DNA of 19,879 nucleotides from DAIOFH01 sp036745875 (GTDB lineage Bacteria; Planctomycetota; SZUA-567). The translations under genes were made by a program, and so were the position numbers. This document shows positions 6,499-13,765 of the stretch, piece after piece (position 1 is the stretch's first letter; each line of letters begins with the position of its first letter). The notes under the pieces are model-generated. The model was not told the origin of the DNA and ran no database searches. It worked only from the letters and a program-made list of their open reading frames with translations. The stretch is from contig DAIOFH010000070.1 of NCBI GenBank assembly GCA_036745875.1, positions 1 to 19,879 on the forward strand, in the 5' to 3' direction.

Positions 6499-8715
6499 AT
6501 GAGCGATCTCATACCTGGTCTAAGTGTCGTCACACAGGCAATTGTGGTTATTATTGCCTTTTCCATCCTGATTTTTGTCCATGAACTTGGCCACTATCTT
6601 GCCGCTATCGCCACCGGCGTCAGAGTGGAACGCTTTTTCATCGGCTTCGATATTTTTGGCCTGGCTCTTAAAAAAGAATATAAAGGCACTGTCTATGGCA
6701 TTGGTATCCTGCCGCTGGGCGGATATTGCGCCTTGGCGGGCCAGAACGACGACCCCAGGAAAGAAAAACGCACCGGCTCCTCCGACGAGCTCCAGTCCAA
6801 ATCGCTGCCTGCCCGCGCCTTGGTGTTCGCGGGTGGCGTTCTCATGAATTTCATCTTCGGCTTCCTGGTGCTGGTTGCCGCCTATATGTATGGTATCCCC
6901 TTTATCCCAGCAACATTAGGCGCACTTGACCCGTCCGGTCCCGCCGCCATCCATGGCATGAAATCAGGAGATACCATAGTCTCCGTGGACGGCAAGGGGG
7001 TCGAATCCTTTGAAGAAGCAGCCGAAGCTATTGCCCTCGCCGGCGCCGGCGGCGAAATGGTCATAGACATTCTTCGTCAAAACGACCAGGGCAAAGAGGA
7101 GCCCATGACCATCGCCGTTAAAGGTCGGGCAAGTTCCATGCGCGGCAACCTGAACACGATAGGCGCAGAACCCGCCAGATCCCGCGTTATCGACGGCCTG
7201 GTCGAGGATCCCGCCTTTGTGGAACGTATCGCCGGAAAGCTCGCCATCGGCGACGAGATCCTGGCGGTAAACGGGACTCCCCTGCCTCCGAACATGGGCC
7301 ATATACTCCCCGGCATGCTGGAAAATCAACCCGGGGGCTCCGTTGACCTGACCATTAAAAGCGGCTCCGACAGCAAAATCCGTGACGTCCGCGTCCCGCT
7401 GGAAACATACGGCGACTGGGACATGGGTCTGAGGATGGGCATCATCATCGGCGGCGTTATGGAAGGCGGCCCCGCGGACAAGGCAGGATTCCAGTCCGGC
7501 GACACGGCTGTCGCCTACCAGCGTGATACGGACAACGAACCGCAGCGCTTCGCCGATCTCAGGGATTTTCAAAATGTCGTCGCGGAAGCCGCCCTGCGCA
7601 GCGTCGATATTACGATCAACCGGGGAAATCAAGACCTTATTGCCATGGTGAAGCCGAAACAGATGATCGGCCATGTCGATGTCGATGCGGATACAGACAC
7701 CCTGCTTGGCGTTCTTGGCCAAATGGAAGGTGATGCAGGATTTAAAGTTACAGGGGTTATACCTGGTTCGCCGGCCGACGGGGTGATGCAGCCGGGAGAC
7801 TTGATAACCAGGCTAAACGGCAATACCCTCCCGAAAGGCATGTCGCTCCGGGAAATGGTCGAAGATGCTTCATCCAGACCGGTTCGTTTTTATATCAGCC
7901 GCCCAGCCAAACAGGGGATGTCTCCCCGGCCTCCCACCAAGGAAGTCGCCGACGCTAACGTGGTGCTGGAACTGACTCCTCGCATCCTTCCTGATTTCCG
8001 CCGTCCGATGATTGGCATCGATCTGGTAGCTGGCCCCGTAACCACAGTCGTACCAGGCAGTTTTGCAGACACCGAGCTCGGCGGCGCAAAGCGTCTCGCC
8101 GGAAAACGGCTGGCGATGATCCAGTATTCCCCCGACCTGTCCACAATTACCCTCGCCTTCCTGCAGAAGGACGACAAAGCCCAAAACGGCGTCGTGAGGG
8201 ACGTGATAACAGCAAAAACCCCGGAAGTGATTCGCGAGTCTCCGCTTATGGCAGGGCTGAAGAGCAGGCTTCCCTTGTCCCTGAAAACTGCGGAAGAAGT
8301 CCACCCGCTTCCTTTTGTACCTGCCGTGGTGGCGGCGGGCAAAAAATGGGTCAGCCTTTCAGTCATGATTTACAAAGTAATCCACCGTCTTATCGTCAGG
8401 ACATTGCCAATAGACGCGGTAGGCGGCCCGGTACAGCTGTTCCGCATCATTAAAATTGCGGACGACCGCGGTTTCGCCTATTTCCTCTATGTCCTTGCCT
8501 TGATCAGCGTCAACCTTGGAGTATGTAACCTCCTGCCTTTCCCAGTGTTGGATGGTGGCCACCTCCTTTTCCTGCTTTTGGAATGGGGCATGGGTCGCCC
8601 GCCGCCGCAGGTGGTGAAGGATACCGCACAATGGATAGGACTGGCATGCCTTCTCACCCTAATGCTGACGGTAACCGGATATGATATATTCCATCTATTG
8701 AGTGGCACAGGCTAA
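6499..8715 (+). CDS. rseP: RseP-like site-2 zinc metalloprotease with about four PDZ-type domains
   Basis: This is an inner-membrane intramembrane protease of the M50/RseP family; relatives cut anti-sigma factors and leftover signal peptides. The zinc motif HELGH is at residues 28-32 in the first membrane helix, and the second active-site motif NLLPFPVLDGG is at 677-687, with Asp685 the expected third ligand. Further helices lie near 108-130, 655-680 and 715-735. Between them are PDZ-like segments at about 134-205, 228-300, 313-385 and 414-476, each with a GPA/GSPAD-type loop followed by GD-I/T-hydrophobic, plus an unclear segment at 493-560. At 738 residues it is well above the ~450 of two-PDZ RseP. 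The ATG at 6499 has only a weak upstream SD. It lies next to dxr, a common arrangement, but behind a terminator. Confidence 0.92.
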   Translation: MSDLIPGLSVVTQAIVVIIAFSILIFVHELGHYLAAIATGVRVERFFIGFDIFGLALKKEYKGTVYGIGILPLGGYCALAGQNDDPRKEKRTGSSDELQSKSLPARALVFAGGVLMNFIFGFLVLVAAYMYGIPFIPATLGALDPSGPAAIHGMKSGDTIVSVDGKGVESFEEAAEAIALAGAGGEMVIDILRQNDQGKEEPMTIAVKGRASSMRGNLNTIGAEPARSRVIDGLVEDPAFVERIAGKLAIGDEILAVNGTPLPPNMGHILPGMLENQPGGSVDLTIKSGSDSKIRDVRVPLETYGDWDMGLRMGIIIGGVMEGGPADKAGFQSGDTAVAYQRDTDNEPQRFADLRDFQNVVAEAALRSVDITINRGNQDLIAMVKPKQMIGHVDVDADTDTLLGVLGQMEGDAGFKVTGVIPGSPADGVMQPGDLITRLNGNTLPKGMSLREMVEDASSRPVRFYISRPAKQGMSPRPPTKEVADANVVLELTPRILPDFRRPMIGIDLVAGPVTTVVPGSFADTELGGAKRLAGKRLAMIQYSPDLSTITLAFLQKDDKAQNGVVRDVITAKTPEVIRESPLMAGLKSRLPLSLKTAEEVHPLPFVPAVVAAGKKWVSLSVMIYKVIHRLIVRTLPIDAVGGPVQLFRIIKIADDRGFAYFLYVLALISVNLGVCNLLPFPVLDGGHLLFLLLEWGMGRPPPQVVKDTAQWIGLACLLTLMLTVTGYDIFHLLSGTG

Positions 8716-8758
8716 CCAATGGAAACTTTCCCTAACACTTGGGAAAAGTAACTATTCA

Positions 8759-8797
8759 CCGCCCCGACTAATTTTTAAGTCAGGGCGGATTTGTTTC
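8759..8797 (+). terminator. Intrinsic terminator after the rseP-like gene
   Basis: A 6-bp GC stem (CCGCCC/GGGCGG), one C-A mismatch and a 4-bp GACT/AGTC stem close an 8-base loop. ATTTGTTT follows. A weaker hairpin (about 8725-8750) precedes it. Confidence 0.65.
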
Positions 8798-8885
8798 TAA
8801 CCCCTTATATTTATTGATGAAAAAATATTGAGCAATAAATCTTCACTTCTAATTCAAGAAAATCAAAAATATCAGAAGAATCACA

Positions 8886-8913
8886 TTGACTTTGCGATAT
8901 ATTTATATATGAT
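8886..8913 (+). promoter_or_regulatory. Sigma-70-type promoter of the ROK regulator
   Basis: TTGACT (8886-8891) and TATGAT (8908-8913) are 16 bp apart, each one base from consensus, and lie 43 bp before the start codon. Confidence 0.6.
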
Positions 8914-8940
8914 GACTTATCATAATACTTGATATAAGTC
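8914..8940. promoter_or_regulatory. Dyad operator candidate overlapping the ROK promoter start site
   Basis: GACTTAT (8914-8920) and ATAAGTC (8934-8940) form a perfect 7-bp inverted repeat spaced by 13 bp, with further partial symmetry inside (CA...TG). It begins right after the -10 box, where a bound repressor would block transcription. Self-regulation by the ROK protein is the natural guess. Confidence 0.5.
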
Positions 8941-8955
8941 GGAGAATGTGCCACA

Positions 8956-9981
8956 ATGATTACGCTTGTCAATGATACCCAAAAAGTTCGCCGTGCAAAC
9001 GAGATCGGTATTCTCGATGCCTTACGCAACTCGACGGCGCCTCTCACTGTTGCGGAGCTCGCGCGAACGACAAAGCTGAGCCTCGCAACCTGCGCCAATT
9101 TAATCACCATACTTCTTGAATCTGAAGATGTCATGGAAATGGACGAGAAAGAGTCCCGGGGCGGAAGGCCGGCGCGAAGATATCGTGTCAATCCCCATAG
9201 CACCCTGACCCTCGCAATGGTGACAAAGTTCCTTCCCGATAAAGAGACGATAGCCTACTGGGTCGTCGATGCGGTTGGCGAAGTTATCGAAAATTCGCTT
9301 CTTGAGTACCGGGAGGTCAACACTGTCGAATTCGAAGCGCTTATTGAAAGGATGGTTCATAAGTACCCGAATCTCAAGGGATTGGCCCTTTCCATTCCCG
9401 GCATTGTGCGCGATGGAAACATCGCGCTTTGCGATCTGCCCGGTCTGCAGCACGTTCCGGTGAAGCAGATCGTCGAAACGCGCTGGCCATTGACCGCGGT
9501 TATAGAAAATGACATGAACTTCGCGGCCCTCGGCTTTTTCCAGACCCTATCGGGAAATAATGCCACCGGGATGGCCTATGTCGTTTTCCCGTCGAACGCT
9601 CCTCCCGGCTCCGGATTGATAGTGAACGGCAGCCTGGTCAAGGGAATGTCTGAATTCGCCGGCGAAGTATCGTTTATCCCATTTGGCGATTCGCGGGACA
9701 AACAGGTGACAAAACTTCATGATCCCGAATGGATGAAAACCTTTATTGCTAAAACTGTTACCGGCATTGCTGCCGTAACCAACCCTGATGTGGTGGTGCT
9801 GACGGGGGACGGCTTGGTGGCGGGTATGGTTCCGGAGATCAGGCAAAGGTGTCTTGAATATCTTCCGCCGGAGCATATGCCGCATCTTGCCTATGAAGCG
9901 GATTATGAGGCGGATTGCCTTTCAGGCATGATCGCCGCAACCCACGATGCCTTGCAATTGAAAAAATTGGAAAACCAGTAA
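8956..9981 (+). CDS. ROK-family transcriptional regulator (NagC/XylR type)
   Basis: The 341-residue protein joins an N-terminal winged helix-turn-helix (about 1-77, with the wing segment RGGRPARRYRVN) to a ROK sugar-kinase-like domain. ROK features include IENDMNFAALGFF, which corresponds to the usual END-N-AA-GE motif, and SGLIVNGSLVKGMSEFAGEVSFIPFG. The zinc-binding Cys-x-Cys-type motif of many ROK proteins is not visible, and the normal GE after the END motif is GF, so kinase activity is unlikely. Such proteins repress sugar genes until a sugar or sugar phosphate binds. GGAG lies 11 bases before the ATG. It is followed after 50 bp by an MFS transporter, its probable target, and has a promoter with an overlapping dyad. 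The ligand cannot be told from sequence. Confidence 0.88.
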   Translation: MITLVNDTQKVRRANEIGILDALRNSTAPLTVAELARTTKLSLATCANLITILLESEDVMEMDEKESRGGRPARRYRVNPHSTLTLAMVTKFLPDKETIAYWVVDAVGEVIENSLLEYREVNTVEFEALIERMVHKYPNLKGLALSIPGIVRDGNIALCDLPGLQHVPVKQIVETRWPLTAVIENDMNFAALGFFQTLSGNNATGMAYVVFPSNAPPGSGLIVNGSLVKGMSEFAGEVSFIPFGDSRDKQVTKLHDPEWMKTFIAKTVTGIAAVTNPDVVVLTGDGLVAGMVPEIRQRCLEYLPPEHMPHLAYEADYEADCLSGMIAATHDALQLKKLENQ

Positions 9982-10031
9982 ACAGCGGCAACTTTTACAC
10001 CTTATATATTATTTCCTAAAAAGGGACTGTA

Positions 10032-11264
10032 ATGAAAAAACTTGTTTTCGGCCGCTATGATTATGCAGCCTGTTTGACGTTCCTGATGTATGCCTTCACC
10101 TCGGTTGTCGTGCCGATGGCCTTGGTGCCGCTGGCGATCGACCTCGGTTTTCCCTTGGAGGACGGAGGCATGGCGCTGGGAGGGGCTTTACAGCTCGGCC
10201 GATCCATACCCATGGTCGCGGCAATGGTTTTCTGCGGCTTTGCCTCGGGAATATGGGGAAAACGTCGTAGCCTTGGATACTCTGTTCTGGTCATGGCTCT
10301 CGGCACAATGGCTGCCGCGATTTCCCCGGGTTATAGCGTACTGTTTTTGGCACTGGCGATATCCGGATTGGGCAGCGGCGTGGTCGAAGGCCTGGCGACG
10401 CCTTTTGTGCAGGACATCCATCCGGATGAACCGGGCCGCTATCTCAATCTGTCCCATTCCTTCTGGTCTCTTGGCGTGGTGGCCTTGACGCTGGCGGCGG
10501 GCGGATTGCTGTACGCGGGCGTGAGCTGGCGCTATCTCGTCTTCGCCGTTGGTCTCCTTGCCATGATTCCCACTCTGTTTTATCTCTGGCCGGACAAGAA
10601 AACAGCCTACCCGGATCATGAGGACAAAGTCCATTGGAAAGAAGTCATCCAGAACACCAAAAATATTCTCAAGGTAAAGCGTTTCTGGTTGTTTTTTGCA
10701 GCCATGTTTTTCGCCGGCGGCGCGGAATTTTGTCTGACTTTCTGGTGCGCCAGCTTTATCCAGATCGAATACGGCGGGGCGGTCTGGGCAGCGGGGGCGG
10801 GAACGGCGATCTTTGCCGCAGGCATGTTTGCGGGGAGGATTCTTTCAGGCTATTTTGTCCGGCAAAACGGGCTGAAGCTGCTTCTCTTGGTCTTGGCGGG
10901 AGTTGGAGCCGTTGTCAGCGTCTTCTTCCCTTTCCTGCATTCACTGAATATTCTTTTTGTCCTGCTTTTCCTTTCCGGCGTCACCATGGGCCCGTTCTGG
11001 CCGTCGATCCAAAGTGACGGAGAGCGCAGGGTGAGAGGCGATACGACCATGATCATGATCCTCTTTTCCTGCGCCGGGGTGCCGGGGAACGGCTTTTTCG
11101 CCGCTCTGATCGGTATCGCAGGGGATATTGTCGGCCTTAGGATGTCGTTTTTCATCATTCCCTTCTGTATGGCGATGATTTTTGTGCTGCTTGGTTGGGA
11201 CTGGCTGTCTGAACGGAATGAGAAGAAAGCTCCCAACTCCTCCTCGGTGCGCCTTTCCGTTTAA
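10032..11264 (+). CDS. Major facilitator superfamily transporter
   Basis: A 410-residue polytopic inner-membrane protein with about 12 hydrophobic helices in two halves of six, split by a charged cytoplasmic loop at about 190-225. The loop between helices 2 and 3 holds the segment GFASGIWGKRRSLG, a variant of the MFS GxxxDRxGRR motif with the Asp replaced. The second half has the counterpart GRILSGYFVRQNG. It probably moves a small solute, perhaps a sugar or sugar acid given the ROK regulator 50 bp upstream, but the substrate cannot be read from the sequence. AAGGGA lies just before the ATG. A strong terminator closes the unit at 11305. Confidence 0.88.
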   Translation: MKKLVFGRYDYAACLTFLMYAFTSVVVPMALVPLAIDLGFPLEDGGMALGGALQLGRSIPMVAAMVFCGFASGIWGKRRSLGYSVLVMALGTMAAAISPGYSVLFLALAISGLGSGVVEGLATPFVQDIHPDEPGRYLNLSHSFWSLGVVALTLAAGGLLYAGVSWRYLVFAVGLLAMIPTLFYLWPDKKTAYPDHEDKVHWKEVIQNTKNILKVKRFWLFFAAMFFAGGAEFCLTFWCASFIQIEYGGAVWAAGAGTAIFAAGMFAGRILSGYFVRQNGLKLLLLVLAGVGAVVSVFFPFLHSLNILFVLLFLSGVTMGPFWPSIQSDGERRVRGDTTMIMILFSCAGVPGNGFFAALIGIAGDIVGLRMSFFIIPFCMAMIFVLLGWDWLSERNEKKAPNSSSVRLSV

Positions 11265-11285
11265 AGTGGAAAAACCACCACACCG

Positions 11286-11314
11286 TTGACAAATAGCTTG
11301 GGAAAACCATCCTT
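11286..11314 (+). promoter_or_regulatory. Possible promoter for the ATP-grasp pair overlapping the terminator
   Basis: A perfect TTGACA (11286-11291) lies 16-17 bp before CATCCT/ATCCTT, a poor -10. It matters because only 23 bp separate the end of the next hairpin from the next start codon, leaving no room for a promoter after it. A start near 11320 would leave out the 5' arm of the hairpin. Confidence 0.25.
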
Positions 11315-11338
11315 GATCAGCAAGGATGGTTTTTTATT
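11305..11338 (+). terminator. Strong intrinsic terminator after the MFS gene
   Basis: A perfect 11-bp stem (11305-11315 with 11321-11331) with a 5-base loop is followed by TTTTTATTT. It ends the ROK-MFS transcript. Confidence 0.9.
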
Positions 11339-11361
11339 TAACATAACAGGATCGCGATACA

Positions 11362-12351
11362 ATGACTTCGACTTCACTTTCCATCGGTTTTGTCTATGAC
11401 CTGCGCGAAGACTACCTTGCCGCAGGATTCAGTCCCGAAGCGGCCGCCGAATTCGACAAGCCGGGAACAATAGACGCCATTACCGCGGAGCTTACAGCGC
11501 TTGGGCATACAGTCGAACGCATCGGCAATGTCAGGAGGCTCGCCTCCCAATTGGTGTCGGGAACGCGTTGGGATCTTGTGTTCAATATTGCGGAAGGGGT
11601 CAAGGGTTTTGCGCGCGAATCCCAGGTGCCGGCCCTTCTGGACGCGTATGATATCCCCTATGTGTTTTCGGACGCCCTGACCCTCGCCGTCTCACTCCAC
11701 AAGGGCATGACAAAAAGCGTAATCAGGGACGCCGGATTGCCGACGGCGAAGTTTGCGGTTGTGGAAGACGCAGAATTCCTCCCCGATGTGGCTGGCTTCG
11801 CTTTTCCTCTTTTTGTCAAGCCTGTTGCCGAAGGCACAGGAAAAGGCGTCAGCGCCGCCGGCAAAATAACCAACCTGGCCGAGCTTGGCCCTCTGTGCCA
11901 TTCGATTATCACGCGGTTTGATCAACCCGCGCTGATGGAAGAATTCCTCCCCGGTCGGGAATTCACCGTTGGCATCGTTGGTACAGGGTCTAAAGCCAGA
12001 AGTATCGGCATTATGGAGGTCAACCTCCTGGCCAATGCCGAACCCGGCGTCTATTCCTTTGACAACAAGGATAAATACGAGGATCGCGTCCGGTATTCAC
12101 TTGCCGGGGACGTTGAAGCGCTCAAGGCGGCCGATGTCGCCCTCGCCGCTTACCGGCTTCTTGGCTGCCGCGACGGGGGCCGGGTGGATCTGCGCTCGGA
12201 CAGCCGTGGAGTGCCGCATTTTATGGAAATAAACCCGTTGGCCGGCCTTGACCCGATCCACAGTGATCTTCCTATCATGTGCCACTTGCAGGGGATATCC
12301 TATTCTCAACTCATTGGTTGGATAGTGAACTCCGCTATTGAGAGGCTGTAA
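11362..12351 (+). CDS. D-Ala-D-Ala-ligase-like ATP-grasp enzyme (first of pair)
   Basis: A 329-residue ATP-grasp ligase of the D-alanine-D-alanine ligase superfamily, which joins a carboxylate to an amine through an acyl phosphate. The N-terminal substrate domain (about 1-105) includes WDLVFNIAEG, the counterpart of the family's DVVFPALHG-type region. The ATP-grasp core has Lys153 in LFVKPVAEGTGKGVS, MEEFLPGREFTVGI, a metal-site RVDLR segment, and Glu289/Asn291 in MEINPLAGLDPIHSDLP. In true Ddl the last motif is EIN-T-x-PG-x-T-x-x-S; here it is altered and one residue longer, so the second substrate may not be D-alanine. A homologous ligase follows 27 bp later. No mur or fts genes are near, which speaks against the housekeeping Ddl. 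Confidence 0.85.
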   Translation: MTSTSLSIGFVYDLREDYLAAGFSPEAAAEFDKPGTIDAITAELTALGHTVERIGNVRRLASQLVSGTRWDLVFNIAEGVKGFARESQVPALLDAYDIPYVFSDALTLAVSLHKGMTKSVIRDAGLPTAKFAVVEDAEFLPDVAGFAFPLFVKPVAEGTGKGVSAAGKITNLAELGPLCHSIITRFDQPALMEEFLPGREFTVGIVGTGSKARSIGIMEVNLLANAEPGVYSFDNKDKYEDRVRYSLAGDVEALKAADVALAAYRLLGCRDGGRVDLRSDSRGVPHFMEINPLAGLDPIHSDLPIMCHLQGISYSQLIGWIVNSAIERL

Positions 12352-12378
12352 ATTTCACCACAGTCGGATTATACAACT

Positions 12379-13395
12379 ATGACAAAACCCGTCAAACAGG
12401 CAACGTATATTCTCGCTTACGACGTGGCCGCCGAAAATGGCGACGCTTCGGCGCAGGATGTGTTTACGCAGATGGAAGCGATCGAGAACGCACTGAGGGA
12501 AAACGACTTTCCGGTTGCCAGGCTGGCGGTGAATCTCGACTTTGCAGGACTTAAAAAAGCGCTGTCGGCATACGCAAATCCCTATGTTGTCAACTTGGTC
12601 GAATCACTTGACGGAGCCGACAGCCTGCAGTCGGCATTTGCCCTTTTTCTCGAACACTGGGGGGTGCCTTTTTCAGGGTCTGGTTCACAAGCCATGATGC
12701 TGTCAAATAACAAGATACTTGCCAAATCGGTTTTATCCGGCAACGGGTTGCCCACCCCTGCCTGCTGCTGGCTTGACAATGCGGGCGGATTACAAACCGC
12801 ACCCGCCACGTCCAGGTCGAGCGGCCGTTGGATCGTGAAGCCGGTGGCTATGCATGCATCACTGTTTATGGACGACGCTTCGGTAAGGGAATTCGTCGAT
12901 TTCCCCGAAATGGCTGAGCTTCTTCGCACTCTTTCCGAACGACACAGAATCGCTTTCTTCGCCGAACAGTTTGTCGATGGCCGCGAATTCAATATTTCCG
13001 CCCTGGAAAAGGGCGAAAAAGCCTGGGTCCTCCCGCCCGCTGAAATAGATTTTTCCAATCTCCGCGCCGGAAAGCCCCGCATCGTCGGCTATGCGGCAAA
13101 ATGGGAAGAGGATTCGCATGAATACGCCGCCACGGTTCGGGTTTTCAATACGGTCGCTCCAGACTCGGCCTTGGCGGAAAAACTTCGCCTGTTGACGGAA
13201 AAAACCTGGACCGCCTTCGGGCTGAACGGCTACGCCCGTGTCGACTACCGTGTCGGTGAGACCGGCGATCCGTATGTCCTCGAGGTGAACGCCAACCCTT
13301 CCCTTGACCCAAACGCCGGTCTTGCCGCCGCCGCCCGCGAGGCGGGTCTTGAATTCGGCCAACTCTGTTTACTCATATGCGGCATCCTCCGGTAG
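12379..13395 (+). CDS. D-Ala-D-Ala-ligase-like ATP-grasp enzyme (second of pair)
   Basis: A 338-residue second ATP-grasp ligase, clearly related to the gene before it but divergent. Seen are VVNLVESLDG (substrate domain), GVPFSGSGSQAMMLSNNK before the ATP-binding part, Lys154 in WIVKPVAMHAS, FFAEQFVDGREFNIS, ARVDYRV, and Glu302/Asn304 in LEVNANPSLDPNAG. The glycine-rich loop after the Lys is shorter and less Gly-rich than in Ddl. An Asn-x-Asn-Pro replaces the Ddl Asn-Thr-x-Pro and no matching Ser follows, so substrate use probably differs. No strong SD lies before the ATG, so translation may depend on the upstream gene. A paired action, such as two successive ligations on one small molecule or a heterodimer, is inferred from tandem order only. 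Confidence 0.8.
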   Translation: MTKPVKQATYILAYDVAAENGDASAQDVFTQMEAIENALRENDFPVARLAVNLDFAGLKKALSAYANPYVVNLVESLDGADSLQSAFALFLEHWGVPFSGSGSQAMMLSNNKILAKSVLSGNGLPTPACCWLDNAGGLQTAPATSRSSGRWIVKPVAMHASLFMDDASVREFVDFPEMAELLRTLSERHRIAFFAEQFVDGREFNISALEKGEKAWVLPPAEIDFSNLRAGKPRIVGYAAKWEEDSHEYAATVRVFNTVAPDSALAEKLRLLTEKTWTAFGLNGYARVDYRVGETGDPYVLEVNANPSLDPNAGLAAAAREAGLEFGQLCLLICGILR

Positions 13396-13432
13396 CGGCA
13401 TAAAAAACAATCCACATGTGCCAAGAATGTGA

Positions 13433-13456
13433 CAGGCGCTTCCTCGAAAGCGCCTG
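13433..13456. other. 9-bp perfect hairpin downstream of the ATP-grasp pair
   Basis: Arms CAGGCGCTT and AAGCGCCTG close the loop CCTCGA. There is no T-run on either side, so it may be a 3'-end stabiliser or a factor-dependent stop rather than an intrinsic terminator. Confidence 0.5.
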
Positions 13457-13550
13457 CCGGGACGCTGGCTTCGTATCTATAAAATGTTTGCATGAATTTG
13501 CTTGCGTTTTTCCAATGAAATCGAGAGAATCCATCTGCGTAGGGGGATTC

Positions 13551-13568
13551 GTTGTAAACTTTTACAAC
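13551..13568. promoter_or_regulatory. Operator-like inverted repeat upstream of RNase E/G
   Basis: GTTGTAAA and TTTACAAC form a perfect 8-bp dyad with a 2-bp centre, the form of a dimeric repressor site. A related half, TTTACGAC, follows in direct orientation at 13571-13578. The protein that would bind is not known. Confidence 0.45.
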
Positions 13569-13700
13569 GATTTACGACATGTTCCGCGCAAGGTTAAGGA
13601 AATATCCTCGCCTCAACATCTGTCGCGTTTCATCAAACACAAAAAAATATTGAGTAAATATACTGTATTGATACATTTCAGCAGAATTATAGAAGATTAT

Positions 13701-13738
13701 GCCACACCCCGACCGCCGACAATGCGGCCGGGCGTGGC
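13701..13738 (+). other. Imperfect hairpin in the RNase E/G 5' leader
   Basis: GCCAC/GTGGC, CCCG/CGGG and CCGC/GCGG stems stack with small bulges around a 7-base loop. The hairpin ends 15 bases before the SD. RNase E in enterobacteria controls its own mRNA through leader hairpins; a similar role here is inference. Confidence 0.4.
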
Positions 13739-13765
13739 GACGGCATTTTAACAGGAGAATTGACA

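Larger units (their letters stand above)
13396..13765 (+). other. Long leader/intergenic region before RNase E/G
   Basis: No gene is credible in these 370 bp. A perfect 9-bp hairpin (13433-13456) lies soon after the ATP-grasp stop and has no T-run. An 18-bp dyad is at 13551-13568. AT-rich DNA with TATACT at 13659-13664 could be a -10 box, though no -35 fits. An imperfect GC-rich hairpin lies at 13701-13738, just before the RBS. The 111-residue frame reading through here has no family resemblance. Confidence 0.4.

Noticed and set aside
6964..7722. 252-codon minus-strand frame inside the protease gene
   Set aside because: Antisense shadow of PDZ-coding DNA with no RBS or recognisable domain.
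13416..13751. 111-codon plus-strand frame in the RNase leader
   Set aside because: No RBS, no domain, and it runs through the hairpins and the dyad.
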